Below, one piece after another: positions 1 to 7,945 of a DNA stretch of 51,031 nucleotides (the stretch's first letter is position 1; each line of letters begins with the position of its first letter). This DNA is from Acidovorax sp. Leaf78 (GTDB lineage: Bacteria; Pseudomonadota; Gammaproteobacteria; Burkholderiales; Burkholderiaceae_C): contig NZ_LMLZ01000023.1 in assembly GCF_001422735.1 (NCBI RefSeq), positions 1,691-52,721 of the forward strand, given 5' to 3'. The position numbers were made by a program, and so were the translations under genes. Below the pieces are notes generated by a model. That model did no database searches, was not told the DNA's origin, and saw only the letters and a list, made by a program, of their open reading frames with translations.

Positions 1-174
1 CCCTACAGCAGTGCTGCTGGAAAATGAGGCCCAGTGACGCGGTACGGGCTGGTTCACATGCTCATTGCGCGTTTCCACACAGCCTCGGCCAGAAGCAGCC
101 GCTGGCTCGTAGTAAAAGCGGACGATCTACCCAAGAGCTCAGAAGCTGCCAAAGGCGGTCGCTTCAATGAAAAA
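1..174. other. No recognisable gene
   Basis: The first 174 bases hold no reading frame with convincing coding character on either strand and no RNA gene that I can recognise. They lie downstream of the minus-strand zinc-ribbon gene. I see no clear hairpin with a T-run here. Confidence 0.5.
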
Positions 175-885
175 TCAGCCATTTGTGTCTGCTGCTCGCT
201 TCTTGTATAGCTTTGCAGCAAGATCGAGCCTCGCAGCTTGTACCAGAGCCTCAGACGGTGCTGGATCAGCTAATGGCCTAAACATCTCCGTGATGTTGGC
301 GAGTATTTGGGCTGGGGTCATGATGAACCCCCATGGAACGCCCCACCAACCGAACAGTGTGCAGAAAACTAGCGAGCCAAAGTTTGTTTTCCTCCCGCAA
401 GAATGGCAGCAAATGTGCGTACGGTTAGTCCATTGTGTGAAGATGCCCGCGGACCACACACGGTAGTACCGCCGCACTTCAATCTTTGAGCCGGCTTGCT
501 GACATTCAGGGCAAGTGCCGTTCTTGATGCGCAATGCATGGCTGAGGATTTCTCGCGCTGAGATGTCCTCAGATACCTCCAGTAGACGCGCATTACGCAG
601 GCATGCTTTGCTGCAGAACCGCTGCCCCTCGTCCAAGACCGCTGAAAATCTAGCGGAGCTGCCGCAGAAATCGCATTCATTTGTACCCTTGGTCTGGCGA
701 TAGGCCGCCTTCCTCGCTTGCAGCACAAGAGGTTGCAACTTTGAATCTTCAATCCCGCGCGATTTGAGCAAAGAAAGAATTGCTTCTTTTGCTTCATCAG
801 CGAGGTCTACAGTTGCGTAGCGCTGCAACAGATCTTCGGTTTCGTCATTCCGAAACCGCTCCAGAAAGTATTCCTTTGGGTACAC
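175..885 (-). CDS. Hypothetical protein with two Cys-rich zinc-ribbon-like segments
   Basis: Protein of 236 residues with an unusual GTG start. I do not recognise a characterised homologue. The N-terminal 45 residues form a helical segment ending in a SLLKSRGI-like helix. Two CxxC-type clusters follow: CDFC with a later CSKAC around residues 73-95, and CPEC with CCHSC around residues 125-163, which look like zinc ribbons. A hydrophobic stretch with LFGWWGVPWGFIMTP after the second ribbon could be a short membrane segment. Base composition is lower in GC than the core genes, fitting accessory DNA next to the prophage remnant. The only Shine-Dalgarno candidate is a weak AGAG. Possible roles such as a membrane-bound sensor are guesses. 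Confidence 0.6.
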   Translation of the reverse strand: MYPKEYFLERFRNDETEDLLQRYATVDLADEAKEAILSLLKSRGIEDSKLQPLVLQARKAAYRQTKGTNECDFCGSSARFSAVLDEGQRFCSKACLRNARLLEVSEDISAREILSHALRIKNGTCPECQQAGSKIEVRRYYRVWSAGIFTQWTNRTHICCHSCGRKTNFGSLVFCTLFGWWGVPWGFIMTPAQILANITEMFRPLADPAPSEALVQAARLDLAAKLYKKRAADTNG

Positions 886-956
886 GTGGCGATCTCTTGG
901 TAAAAGTTCTGACGTAATGTATCCGGCAAAACCAAGGGGAAGCTAGGCCGCGTTGG

Positions 957-2081
957 ATGTCACCCCAGGGGGCCTTGCAGCCTCTGCCCGAGGGCATCGA
1001 TCCCGGCTTCGAGTACGCGCCAGGCAATGCACGGCTGCGCAGCGCCATCCCGCCCGAGCGCCCCGATCCCATCGGGGGCGGCCCGAGCAGTTCGGGCAGC
1101 GTGGGCCTGCCCAACCGCCGCCCATCCGACCCGCTGCCGCCGCCCCGGCCGCTGCCCGCTTCGGTGGTGCTGCCCGCTGGCATGGCGCCCCAGGACTACG
1201 TCGGCGCGTTCCTCGAGCGCTTCGGCGCCACGCTGGCCGAGCCCGCCATCGTGCGCGACGTGATCGGCGAGCGCCTGGTGGTAGGTGCCCAGTTGTTCCA
1301 GGACGCGCAGGGCGGGTGGAAGGTGCTCACCCTCGGCCGCAAAGCCACCTGGGCCGAGTTCGCCCAGGCCCACCCCGACAAGATCAAGCAGCAAGGCACC
1401 AGCGTGTTCGACCCGGTGCTGTGCGAGCTGGTCTACCGCTGGTTCTCAGCGCCCGGCCACCTGGTGCTAGATCCTTTCGCTGGCGGGTCGGTGCGCGGCA
1501 TCGTCGCGGCGGCAACAGGCCGCGCCTATGCGGGCGTAGACCTCCGCGCCGAGCAGATCGAGGCCAATGACGCCCAATGGGCCCAGCTCGGCCAACCCGG
1601 CCTGCCTGCACCGCGCTGGGTGCAGGGCGATGCGCTGGCGGTGCGCCGGACTCTGCCTGATGTGCAAGCCGACCTCCTGTTTTCCTGCCCGCCCTATGGC
1701 AACCTGGAGCGATACAGCGACGACAAGGCAGACCTGTCCACAATGCGCTATCCACGCTTCCTGCGCACCTACCGCCAGATCATCAAGGAGGCCGTGGCCA
1801 TGCTGCGCCAGGACCGTTTCGCCTGCTTTGTGGTCGGTGACATCCGGGACACCCAGGGCCTGTACCGTGGATTCGTGAGCGACACGATTGCCGCCTTCCG
1901 CGATGCAGGTGCGCGGCTCTACAACGAAGCCATTCTGGTCACCCAGGCGGGCTCGCTGCCGATCCGGGTGGGGAAAGGCTTCGAGATATCGCGCAAGCTG
2001 GGCAAGACGCACCAGCATGTCCTGGTTTTCGTGAAGGGCGACCCCCAGCGCGCGACGGCGGCCTGCGGAGCGGTGCGCTGA
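957..2081 (+). CDS. MuF/PBECR fragment fused to DNA methyltransferase (5'-truncated)
   Basis: Protein of 374 residues. Residues 125-360 form a SAM-dependent DNA methyltransferase of the N4-cytosine/N6-adenine type: motif I DPFAGGS at 172-178 and catalytic motif CPPY at 244-247, preceded by GTSVFDPVLCEL. Residues 1-125 are unlike methyltransferases. They start with LPEGIDPGFEYAPG, a proline-rich linker, and a segment (YVGAFLERFGA to DAQGGWKV) that resembles the C-terminal end of phage Mu gpF-like head proteins carrying a barnase/EndoU-like PBECR nuclease domain. The MuF head domain itself is missing. The reading frame is open only from about 918, so this is probably the 3' half of a longer polyvalent phage protein. 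Its stop overlaps the next start (TGATG). Methyltransferase is sure; the fusion partner is inferred. Confidence 0.75.
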   Translation: MSPQGALQPLPEGIDPGFEYAPGNARLRSAIPPERPDPIGGGPSSSGSVGLPNRRPSDPLPPPRPLPASVVLPAGMAPQDYVGAFLERFGATLAEPAIVRDVIGERLVVGAQLFQDAQGGWKVLTLGRKATWAEFAQAHPDKIKQQGTSVFDPVLCELVYRWFSAPGHLVLDPFAGGSVRGIVAAATGRAYAGVDLRAEQIEANDAQWAQLGQPGLPAPRWVQGDALAVRRTLPDVQADLLFSCPPYGNLERYSDDKADLSTMRYPRFLRTYRQIIKEAVAMLRQDRFACFVVGDIRDTQGLYRGFVSDTIAAFRDAGARLYNEAILVTQAGSLPIRVGKGFEISRKLGKTHQHVLVFVKGDPQRATAACGAVR

Positions 2082-2773
2082 TGCTCCCGGCGCCCGTGGT
2101 TGAGCAGCATGCGGGCGTCCTGGTGGTCCGAGACGACTTGCTGCCAGGCGGCACCAAGATGCGCGCCATCTTGCCGCTGATGCAGACACAGGCGGCGGCC
2201 GAGTTCGTGTATGCGAGCCCGGCCCAAGGCTACGCCCAGGTAGCCCTGGCGCACTGCGCACGCCTGCTCGGGCGCCGGGCCACCGTGTTCACGGCCGCCC
2301 GCAAGGTGCCACACCCGTTGACCGTGGCGGCGGCCGACGCTGGAGCGGCCGTGGTGCCGGTGCCCTGTGGCTATCTGTCGGTGGTTCAGGCCCGCGCTCG
2401 GACATACGCGGCCGAGCGCGGCGCCTACCTGGTCCCCTTTGGCGCGGAGGACGCTGCAAGCCTGCGCGCTATCGCCAAGGCTGCGGCGGCCACGGGCCTG
2501 CAGCCCGCCGAGGTATGGAGCGTGGCGGGCTCGGGAGTCCTCACACGGGCGCTGCAGCTCGCGTGGCCGACCGCCCGATTTGTGGCGGTGGTGGTGGGTA
2601 GGGAGGGGTGCGATACCGGCCGAGCGAGGCGGATATTGCATCCGCTGCCCTTTGGCCGAGCGGCACAGGTGCTGCCGCCTTTCCCAAGCGCGGCGGGCTA
2701 CGACGCCAAGGCCTGGGAGTACATACGCGCCGAGGCGGGGCCTGGCGCGTTGTTTTGGAATGTGGGGGCGTGA
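2081..2773 (+). CDS. Small fold-type-II PLP enzyme (ACC deaminase/D-cysteine desulfhydrase-like), phage-associated
   Basis: Protein of 230 residues whose start overlaps the methyltransferase stop by one base, so the two are translationally coupled. The N-terminus RDDLLPGGTKMRA aligns with the RDDL-GGNKxRK motif of ACC deaminase and D-cysteine desulfhydrase, making Lys26 the candidate Schiff-base lysine. SPAQGYAQ near residue 46 matches the substrate-binding SNHxRQ region, and VAGSG at 148-152 matches the phosphate-binding turn of that family. It is about 100 residues shorter than cellular enzymes, so it may be a minimal or degenerate version. Coupling to a DNA methyltransferase suggests a role in phage nucleic-acid modification or metabolism, but the substrate cannot be told from sequence. 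Confidence 0.65.
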   Translation: MLPAPVVEQHAGVLVVRDDLLPGGTKMRAILPLMQTQAAAEFVYASPAQGYAQVALAHCARLLGRRATVFTAARKVPHPLTVAAADAGAAVVPVPCGYLSVVQARARTYAAERGAYLVPFGAEDAASLRAIAKAAAATGLQPAEVWSVAGSGVLTRALQLAWPTARFVAVVVGREGCDTGRARRILHPLPFGRAAQVLPPFPSAAGYDAKAWEYIRAEAGPGALFWNVGA

Positions 2774-2782
2774 GAGGGGCGA

Positions 2783-3016
2783 TCAGGCAAAGCGCTCACG
2801 CAGGGCCGCATGACCGGCCTCTTTGGCCGCTTCGGGGTCCACGCCAAGCTGAGCCATCCACCGAGGGTTCGTGTAGGCCGTGCGGGCGTCCAGGATCGCA
2901 TCGCGGTGCTTGTCCAGGCGGGGGAAAGATGCAGCCAAGCGGACGGCGTCAGCCCAGCGGCCAGCGGCCATGTGCTCGCGAACCAGAGAGGCTTTGGATT
3001 GGGGGGCGATGGTCAT
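2783..3016 (-). CDS. Short conserved prophage protein
   Basis: Protein of 77 residues, convergent with the PLP-enzyme gene. Its pattern (LVREHMAAGRWADAVRLAA, FPRLDKHRDAI, TAYTNP, LGVDPEAAKEAGHAALRERF) is one I recognise from small hypothetical proteins of Mu-like prophages in proteobacteria. It is all helical with no metal-binding cysteines or membrane segment. A good Shine-Dalgarno AGGAG lies 8 bases before the ATG. Function unknown; its presence supports a phage origin for the neighbouring fusion gene. Confidence 0.65.
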   Translation of the reverse strand: MTIAPQSKASLVREHMAAGRWADAVRLAASFPRLDKHRDAILDARTAYTNPRWMAQLGVDPEAAKEAGHAALRERFA

Positions 3017-3745
3017 TGCGGGGGCTCCTAAAAGTCGGTCGGACTCTAGGGAAGACCTCCGCTAATTGCGAGTCAGGAGTTTTGCTGATGGCTGTTTAGA
3101 TGTCTGTAAACAGAAGCGTGCCAATCAGACTTTTTTGACCTCCACCCCCTCCACACGAACGCGCCCCTCACGCGCATGCTATGCATACACCGCCCCCCCC
3201 AACCTGAAAGAGGGCAACTGATAGAGCTTCTGCGCCTTTTCTTCTGCGCCGAGCAGCGCTGCACGTAGATCGGGACGCAGCCTCATGAAGGGCCCCCAGT
3301 GGGCAAGTCTCCAATTTGACTGCTCTGAGAAAGGGTCACCGAGGATGAATATCGCAGCAAGTACTTCGGTCGCGCAATCGCGAGTGCGGTGATCTTCTCT
3401 CAGCAAGCCCCAGAACTTGAAACGCAGGGGACCAGAGGGCAGGACTATTGGCATAGAGCCTCCATGTTGAACTGGAGGCCCATGGTGCAGCCAAAGCCAG
3501 GGCCGAACAAGCGCGAACCTGAGAGGGCGAGGTGGGGTACACCGCGTCGTCAGTTAACTTGTTGCAATTTCATTTCAGTGGGTGTAACGCGAACCGCGAG
3601 GATTTATCGCACGCATGCGGTCCAAGTTTTCGCGGCGCGCTTCACAGCACTGCCCCCGCATACCCATAGAAACCCAGACGTTTATTAAGAATAATTCGCG
3701 TTTGGTTTTATCATCCGGGTGTTACAAACCCCGAAAGACGCATCC
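3017..3745. other. Gene-poor accessory region with one doubtful ORF
   Basis: About 730 bases between the prophage remnant and the iron-binding protein gene. The only reading frame worth noting is on the minus strand at 3179-3454 (91 residues, with RFKFWGLLREDHRTRD and EEKAQKLYQL), which has somewhat protein-like composition but no recognisable family and no clear ribosome binding site. The last 50 bases before 3746 are AT-rich and probably hold the promoter of the downstream gene. I could not find a convincing Fur box there. Confidence 0.4.
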
Positions 3746-4798
3746 ATGTCGAAGACCGTGAAAGCCCTGCTCTGCACCTGCGCACTGGCCGCCGCCGCTG
3801 GCGCCGTTTCTGCCCAGGAGCAGGTCGTGAACCTCTACTCGGCCCGCCACTACTCCACCGACGAAGCGCTGTACACCGGCTTCACCAAGGCTACCGGCAT
3901 CAAGATCAACCGCGTGGATGCGGACGACGCAGGCATCCTGGCCCGCCTGAAGGCCGAAGGCGCGGCGTCCCCCGCCGACGTGATCCTGCTGGTCGATGCC
4001 GCCCGCCTGTACAAGGGCGAGGTGGACGGCCTGTTCCAGCCCGTCAAGTCCCAGGTGCTGAACGACGCCATTCCTGCCAACCTGCGCAGCGCCCCCGCGG
4101 CCGACGGCGGCATCGCCTGGTATGGCCTGTCCACCCGCGCACGCGTCATCGTCTACAACAAGATCAAAGTGGAAAAGGCCGACGTCGACACCTATGAAGA
4201 ACTGGGCGACCCCAAGAACAAGGGCAAGCTGTGCATCCGCTCCGGTTCGCACCCGTACAACCTGAGCCTCTTCGGCGCGGTGACAGAGCACCTGGGCGAG
4301 CCCAAGGCCGAGGCCTGGCTCAAGGGCATGGTGGCCAACCTGGCCCGTCCTCCCAAGGGCGGCGACACCGACCAGATCAAGGCCGTGGCATCGGGCGAAT
4401 GCGATATCGCCGTCACCAACAGCTACTACCTGGCCCGCATGATGCGCTCCAACAAGCCCGAAGACGTGGCCGTGGTCAACAAGGTGGGCGTGGTGTTTCC
4501 CAACCAAGACTCCTGGGGCACCCACCTGAACATCGCCGGCGGCGCAGTCGCCAAGCACTCCAAGAACCAAGCCAACGCCGTCAAGTTCCTGGAATACCTG
4601 GCCAGCCCCGAAGCGCAGAACTACTTTGCCAACGGCAACAACGAATGGCCCGCCGCCAAGGGTGTGGCGCTGGACAACCCCGCCCTCAAGGCCATGACCA
4701 ACGGCAAGCCGTTCAAGAGCGAAACCATCCCGATCAGCGCCGTGGGCGCCAACGTGACCAAGGTGCAGCAGATGCTGGACCGCGTGGGCTTCCAGTAA
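3746..4798 (+). CDS. Fe(3+) ABC transporter periplasmic binding protein
   Basis: Protein of 350 residues of the FbpA/FutA family, which binds ferric iron in the periplasm and delivers it to an ABC permease. A Sec signal peptide ends at AVSA-QEQ (after residue 23). The mature protein starts with VNLYSARHY (Tyr31, Arg34, His35, Tyr36), and the tandem tyrosines Tyr227-Tyr228 in TNSYYLARM match the iron-ligating pair of the family. A GTG 27 bases upstream is also in frame, but starting there would put charged residues before the signal peptide, so ATG 3746 is chosen. No permease or ATPase gene is adjacent, so the transporter partners lie elsewhere. A strong terminator follows. Confidence 0.9.
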   Translation: MSKTVKALLCTCALAAAAGAVSAQEQVVNLYSARHYSTDEALYTGFTKATGIKINRVDADDAGILARLKAEGAASPADVILLVDAARLYKGEVDGLFQPVKSQVLNDAIPANLRSAPAADGGIAWYGLSTRARVIVYNKIKVEKADVDTYEELGDPKNKGKLCIRSGSHPYNLSLFGAVTEHLGEPKAEAWLKGMVANLARPPKGGDTDQIKAVASGECDIAVTNSYYLARMMRSNKPEDVAVVNKVGVVFPNQDSWGTHLNIAGGAVAKHSKNQANAVKFLEYLASPEAQNYFANGNNEWPAAKGVALDNPALKAMTNGKPFKSETIPISAVGANVTKVQQMLDRVGFQ

Positions 4799-4853
4799 GC
4801 AGCCCCGGCCCCGCTGCACGCGGCCGCTCTGGCGGCGTGCGTGCCAGCCTCCC

Positions 4854-4884
4854 AGCAGCCCGGCCCCGCCGGGCTGCTTTTTTT
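4854..4884 (+). terminator. Rho-independent terminator of the iron-binding protein gene
   Basis: Perfect 10-bp stem AGCAGCCCGG/CCGGGCTGCT (4854-4863 with 4869-4878), 5-base loop, then a run of seven T. Confidence 0.9.
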
Positions 4885-4927
4885 GCGCCTGCAAAGCTGC
4901 AGAGCCAGCGCGACACATCGGCCATAA

Positions 4928-4956
4928 TTGACGTTTACGTTAACGTCACTTACTGG
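4928..4956 (+). promoter_or_regulatory. LiuR-like palindrome overlapping the SDR promoter
   Basis: GACGTTTACGTTAACGTC at 4930-4947 is an imperfect 18-bp palindrome: only the 7/12 pair mismatches. It overlaps a possible -35 TTGACG (4928-4933). The ACGTTAACGT core is like sites I recall for LiuR-type MerR regulators of branched-chain amino acid and fatty acid breakdown in proteobacteria. That fits the dehydrogenase downstream. The regulator itself is not in this window. Confidence 0.5.
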
Positions 4957-4965
4957 AGACACCTC

Positions 4966-5724
4966 ATGGACATCAAGGGCAAGGTTTTCATCGTCACCGG
5001 CGGCGCATCGGGCCTGGGTGAAGGCACGGCACGCATGCTGGCTGCGCAGGGCGGCACGGTGGTCATCGCCGACATGCAGGCCGACAAGGGCGAAGCCGTG
5101 GCCCGTGACATCGGTGGCGCCTTTGTGAAGTGCGACGTGAGCAACGAGGCAGACGGCCAGGCCGTGGTGGCCAAGGCCGTGTCGCTGGGCAAGCTGATGG
5201 GCCTGGTCAACTGCGCCGGCATCGCCCCGGCCGAGAAGACCGTGGGCAAGAACGGCGCCCATGCGCTGGCCGTGTTCAGCAAGACCGTCACGGTCAACCT
5301 GATCGGCAGCTTCAACATGATCCGCCTGGCCGCCGAAGCCATGAGCAAGAACGAACCCGAAGCCACCGGTGAGCGCGGCGCCCTGATCTCCACCGCCAGC
5401 GTGGCCGCCTACGACGGCCAGATCGGCCAGGCGGCGTACGCGGCCTCCAAGGGTGGCGTGGTGGGCATGACCCTGCCGATCGCCCGCGACCTGGCCCGCA
5501 ACGGCATCCGCAACATGACCATCGCCCCCGGTATCTTCGGCACGCCCATGCTTTTCGGCATGCCGCAAGAGGTGCAGGACGCGCTGGCGGCCGGCGTGCC
5601 CTTCCCCAGCCGCCTGGGCACGCCGCAGGACTACGCCAAGCTGGTGCAGCACATTTTTGAGAACGACATGCTCAACGGCGAAGTAATCCGCCTGGACGGT
5701 GCGATCCGCCTGGCGCCGAAATAA
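4966..5724 (+). CDS. Short-chain dehydrogenase, 3-hydroxyacyl-CoA dehydrogenase type-2-like
   Basis: Protein of 252 residues, the usual length of classical SDRs. The NAD-binding motif TGGASGLG is at 11-18, NCAG at 82-85, and the catalytic triad is Ser145, Tyr158 and Lys162 (YxxxK). Overall pattern, including [10 protein letters not shown] and the C-terminal [14 protein letters not shown], resembles the HSD17B10-like 3-hydroxyacyl-CoA dehydrogenases that act in isoleucine and branched fatty-acid degradation. The frame stays open far upstream, through the iron-binding protein gene, but GGAG precedes ATG 4966 and the promoter/operator lies just before it. Monocistronic; preceded by a LiuR-like palindrome. 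Confidence 0.88.
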   Translation: MDIKGKVFIVTGGASGLGEGTARMLAAQGGTVVIADMQADKGEAVARDIGGAFVKCDVSNEADGQAVVAKAVSLGKLMGLVNCAGIAPAEKTVGKNGAHALAVFSKTVTVNLIGSFNMIRLAAEAMSKNEPEATGERGALISTASVAAYDGQIGQAAYAASKGGVVGMTLPIARDLARNGIRNMTIAPGIFGTPMLFGMPQEVQDALAAGVPFPSRLGTPQDYAKLVQHIFENDMLNGEVIRLDGAIRLAPK

Positions 5725-5729
5725 TTCAC

Positions 5730-5945
5730 CCCCTGAGTCGTTTCGCGCCTCGGTGCCCCCGCCAGAGGCGCTGGCTCTTCAGGCACGTCCAATCCTGCGC
5801 AGGCAGGCTTGGAGCCGCGGCCCTCGGCCCCCTCTCGTCTCGCTGCGCGAGTGGAGAGGGGGCGCTCCCTGAGCACGTAAGCAAAGCGCCGCCTGCGCGG
5901 CTTGGCGGCCCTCGCGCGGGAGCACTGGCTTTGGTCGCGCCAGTG
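5730..5945. repeat. Dispersed intergenic repeat A, copy 1
   Basis: Begins with CACCCCCTGAGTCG and ends with CTGGCTTTGG-N2-GCGCCAGT. Both ends recur at 20617-20745. The central part (about 5782-5830) matches 27670-27718 in reverse orientation almost base for base, including CTGCGCAGGCAGGCT. The repeat reaches the stop codon of the MFS gene. Confidence 0.8.
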
Positions 5946-7202
5946 TCAAGAGTCGGCTACCGCGCTTCTTGCCCGAGCCCCCAAGCGCAGCAGCAGCGCC
6001 ATCGATGCCGCACACACCAGTGCCGCCACCGCAACCGACATCCACATCGCTGCCGCCGCACCATACCCATCCATGACCGCCGCGTAGACCACCGGCGCAC
6101 AGGCCGACAGCGCAAAGCCCGGTGCGACCAGACGCCCCACGAAGGCGCCATAGGTGCGGTGGTCGAACAGCACCAGCGGCAGCGTGCCGCGGGTGATGGT
6201 GAGCAGGCCATTGCCCGCGCCGTAGAGCAGCACAAACACCAACGCCGCAGCCAGCGTCTGGCCAGACGCAAGACCTGCCAGGCACGCCAGCGGGAGCAGC
6301 AACGCGGCCAACACGGTCAAGGCCAACGGGTGAAACCGCGCCCCAAACAGCACATCGGCCAGGCGCGCAGCGGACTGCCCGACACCGCGCAGCGACGCGG
6401 TGCCGACCGCCACGGGCAACGCCAGTCCCAGGCCCGCGAGCAGCCCGACCATGTGCGCAGACATGCCGGCATTCAGAAAATTCACCAGCGTGGTCAGGGC
6501 GGCAAAGAGCACGCCCGCCAGTGCGCGGTCCGCACCTATCAGGGCCAGGGGTTCGACCCGCTCACGCAAGGCAACTTCGGCAGGCTCCACGTCCCTGAAC
6601 GTGGCCGCCGAGCCGGGCAGCGCGAGATGCAGCGGCACGGTCAGCAGTGCCAGCGCCGCGTACACCAGCAAGGCGACACGCCAACCGGCACCGTCTGCCA
6701 ACACATGCCCCAGCGGCCAGAAAGCGGTCGACGCCAAGCCGCCCAGCAGCGTGATCTGCGCCATGGGCCGGCGCGCCTGCGGCCCTGCCCAATGGGCCAG
6801 TGCGGCAAAGGCTGCGTCGTACAGCGTCAGGCGCATCGCCAGGCCCATCACCGCCCACGCGGCGTAGTACAGCGCTACGCCATCCGCAGCGGCAAGGCCA
6901 AGGCAGCCGGCCACCTGCAGCAGGGAGCCGCACACCATCACCCGGCGCCCACCCCAGCGGTCGACCCAGCGGCCCGCGGCGGCAGAAACGCCGCCCATCA
7001 CCAGCAGCGCCACGGCGAAACCGCCATGCACGGTGGTGCGCGCCCAGCCCAGGTCTTGCACCATCGCCTCGCCCAGCGCACCAATCAGGTAGTACGAAAT
7101 ACCCCAGCAGATGAACTGCGAGACGCCCAGGCACACGACCACGCGGCCGTGCAGCCGCTGGGCGGTCGGCCTGCTCGCCGTGCCCGATGCCAGGCCTGCC
7201 AC
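5946..7202 (-). CDS. MFS transporter
   Basis: Protein of 418 residues with about twelve hydrophobic segments, as for the major facilitator superfamily. Substrate unknown. The loop after the second or third helix carries GRWVDRWGGRRVMV, matching the conserved MFS cytoplasmic motif GxxxDRxGRR. It starts at GTG 7202, overlapping the stop of the upstream acetyltransferase by one base (TAGTG), so the two form a translationally coupled pair. The pair is transcribed away from a LysR regulator, which suggests co-regulated export or uptake of a compound that the GNAT enzyme can acetylate. The 3' end abuts repeat A. Confidence 0.88.
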   Translation of the reverse strand: MAGLASGTASRPTAQRLHGRVVVCLGVSQFICWGISYYLIGALGEAMVQDLGWARTTVHGGFAVALLVMGGVSAAAGRWVDRWGGRRVMVCGSLLQVAGCLGLAAADGVALYYAAWAVMGLAMRLTLYDAAFAALAHWAGPQARRPMAQITLLGGLASTAFWPLGHVLADGAGWRVALLVYAALALLTVPLHLALPGSAATFRDVEPAEVALRERVEPLALIGADRALAGVLFAALTTLVNFLNAGMSAHMVGLLAGLGLALPVAVGTASLRGVGQSAARLADVLFGARFHPLALTVLAALLLPLACLAGLASGQTLAAALVFVLLYGAGNGLLTITRGTLPLVLFDHRTYGAFVGRLVAPGFALSACAPVVYAAVMDGYGAAAAMWMSVAVAALVCAASMALLLRLGARARSAVADS

Positions 7203-7888
7203 TACGCCACCTCGCGCGGTGCCGAAACCGCCGCCGACGATGTATCTCCCGGCAGCGCGCCATCGCCAGCCCCCAGCGGGCGCTGCATCAACACGGTGTC
7301 CAGCCAGCGCCCCTTCTTGAAGCCCACCGAGCGCAGCGCACCGATGCGCTCAAAACCCATGCGCGCATGCAGCGCCATCGAGCCCGCGTTGTCGTCGCCC
7401 TGCCCCACCACCGCCAGCATCTGACGCCACGGCCCGGCCTCGCACTGGCGGATGACCTCGCCCAGCAGCGCAGCGCCGATGCCACGCCCCGCAAGGCCCG
7501 GCGCGACGTAAACGGAATCTTCCACGGTGTGACGGTAGGCCGAGCGGGCGCGGTACGGCGTGGCGTAAGCGAAGCCGACCACATGGCCCTCCAGCTCAGC
7601 CACGAGATAGGGGAGCCCCGCTGCCAGCACCGCCGCGTGGCGCGCGCGCAGGTCGTCGACACCGGGGGGCACCTCTTCGAACGAGGCCAGCCCATGCAGC
7701 ACATGGTGCGCGTACAGCGCCTGAATGGCGGGCAAGTCGCCGTGGTGTGCGGGGCGCACGGCACATGTCGTAGACGGAGCAGCACCTCCAACAGTGGGGG
7801 TCAGCAGCGCGGTCGTGTCCGCCGTGGCGATGGAAGTAAAGGAATGTGGGATTGGCGTCAAGGTATGCATGGTTGCCAGTGTGGCCAC
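7202..7888 (-). CDS. GNAT N-acetyltransferase, phosphinothricin/methionine-sulfoximine acetyltransferase-like
   Basis: Protein of 228 residues. The catalytic domain starts near residue 42 (CAVRPAHHGDLPAIQALY), contains FEEVPP and YRHTVEDSVYVAP, and carries the acetyl-CoA loop GRGIGAALL (Q/RxxGxG/A type) and the GFERIGAL strand. This matches the PAT/MnaT subfamily, which acetylates amino-acid analogues. The first 40 residues are low-complexity and probably not part of the fold, so the start is uncertain: GTG 7888 has GGAAGG only 2 bases away, and ATG 7870 is an alternative. It overlaps the MFS gene by one base and is divergent from the LysR gene. Confidence 0.82.
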   Translation of the reverse strand: MATLATMHTLTPIPHSFTSIATADTTALLTPTVGGAAPSTTCAVRPAHHGDLPAIQALYAHHVLHGLASFEEVPPGVDDLRARHAAVLAAGLPYLVAELEGHVVGFAYATPYRARSAYRHTVEDSVYVAPGLAGRGIGAALLGEVIRQCEAGPWRQMLAVVGQGDDNAGSMALHARMGFERIGALRSVGFKKGRWLDTVLMQRPLGAGDGALPGDTSSAAVSAPREVA

Positions 7889-7908
7889 ATCCTTCCCATA
7901 AAAGAAGC

Positions 7909-7936
7909 TTTCTCAATTTATGCAAAGTATGAGAAA
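7909..7936. promoter_or_regulatory. Inverted repeat in the divergent GNAT/LysR promoter
   Basis: TTTCTCA (7909-7915) and TGAGAAA (7930-7936) form perfect 7-bp arms separated by 14 bases in the 57-base intergenic region between divergent genes. Position and symmetry fit a binding site for the LysR protein encoded next to it. Confidence 0.5.
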
Positions 7937-7945
7937 TTCTTTGGC

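Larger units (their letters stand above)
945..3016. mobile_element. Prophage remnant (Mu-like)
   Basis: Three genes in this stretch have phage character: a fusion protein whose N-terminus resembles the C-terminal part of MuF-type head morphogenesis proteins, a small PLP enzyme overlapping it, and a short protein of a type I associate with Mu-like prophages. No intact integrase, transposase, portal or tail gene is present. The first gene begins abruptly in the middle of what looks like a larger protein, so the left edge (about 918-957) is probably a deletion or recombination junction. The right edge is undefined. The call rests on recognition of the protein families. Confidence 0.55.

Noticed and set aside
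3700..3745. Fur box before the iron-binding protein gene
   Set aside because: The region is AT-rich but lacks a convincing GATAAT inverted repeat.
4231..4965. N-terminal extension of the dehydrogenase frame through the iron-binding protein gene
   Set aside because: Low-complexity Arg/Gln/Gly-rich shadow translation. The SDR family start, Shine-Dalgarno and promoter lie at 4966.
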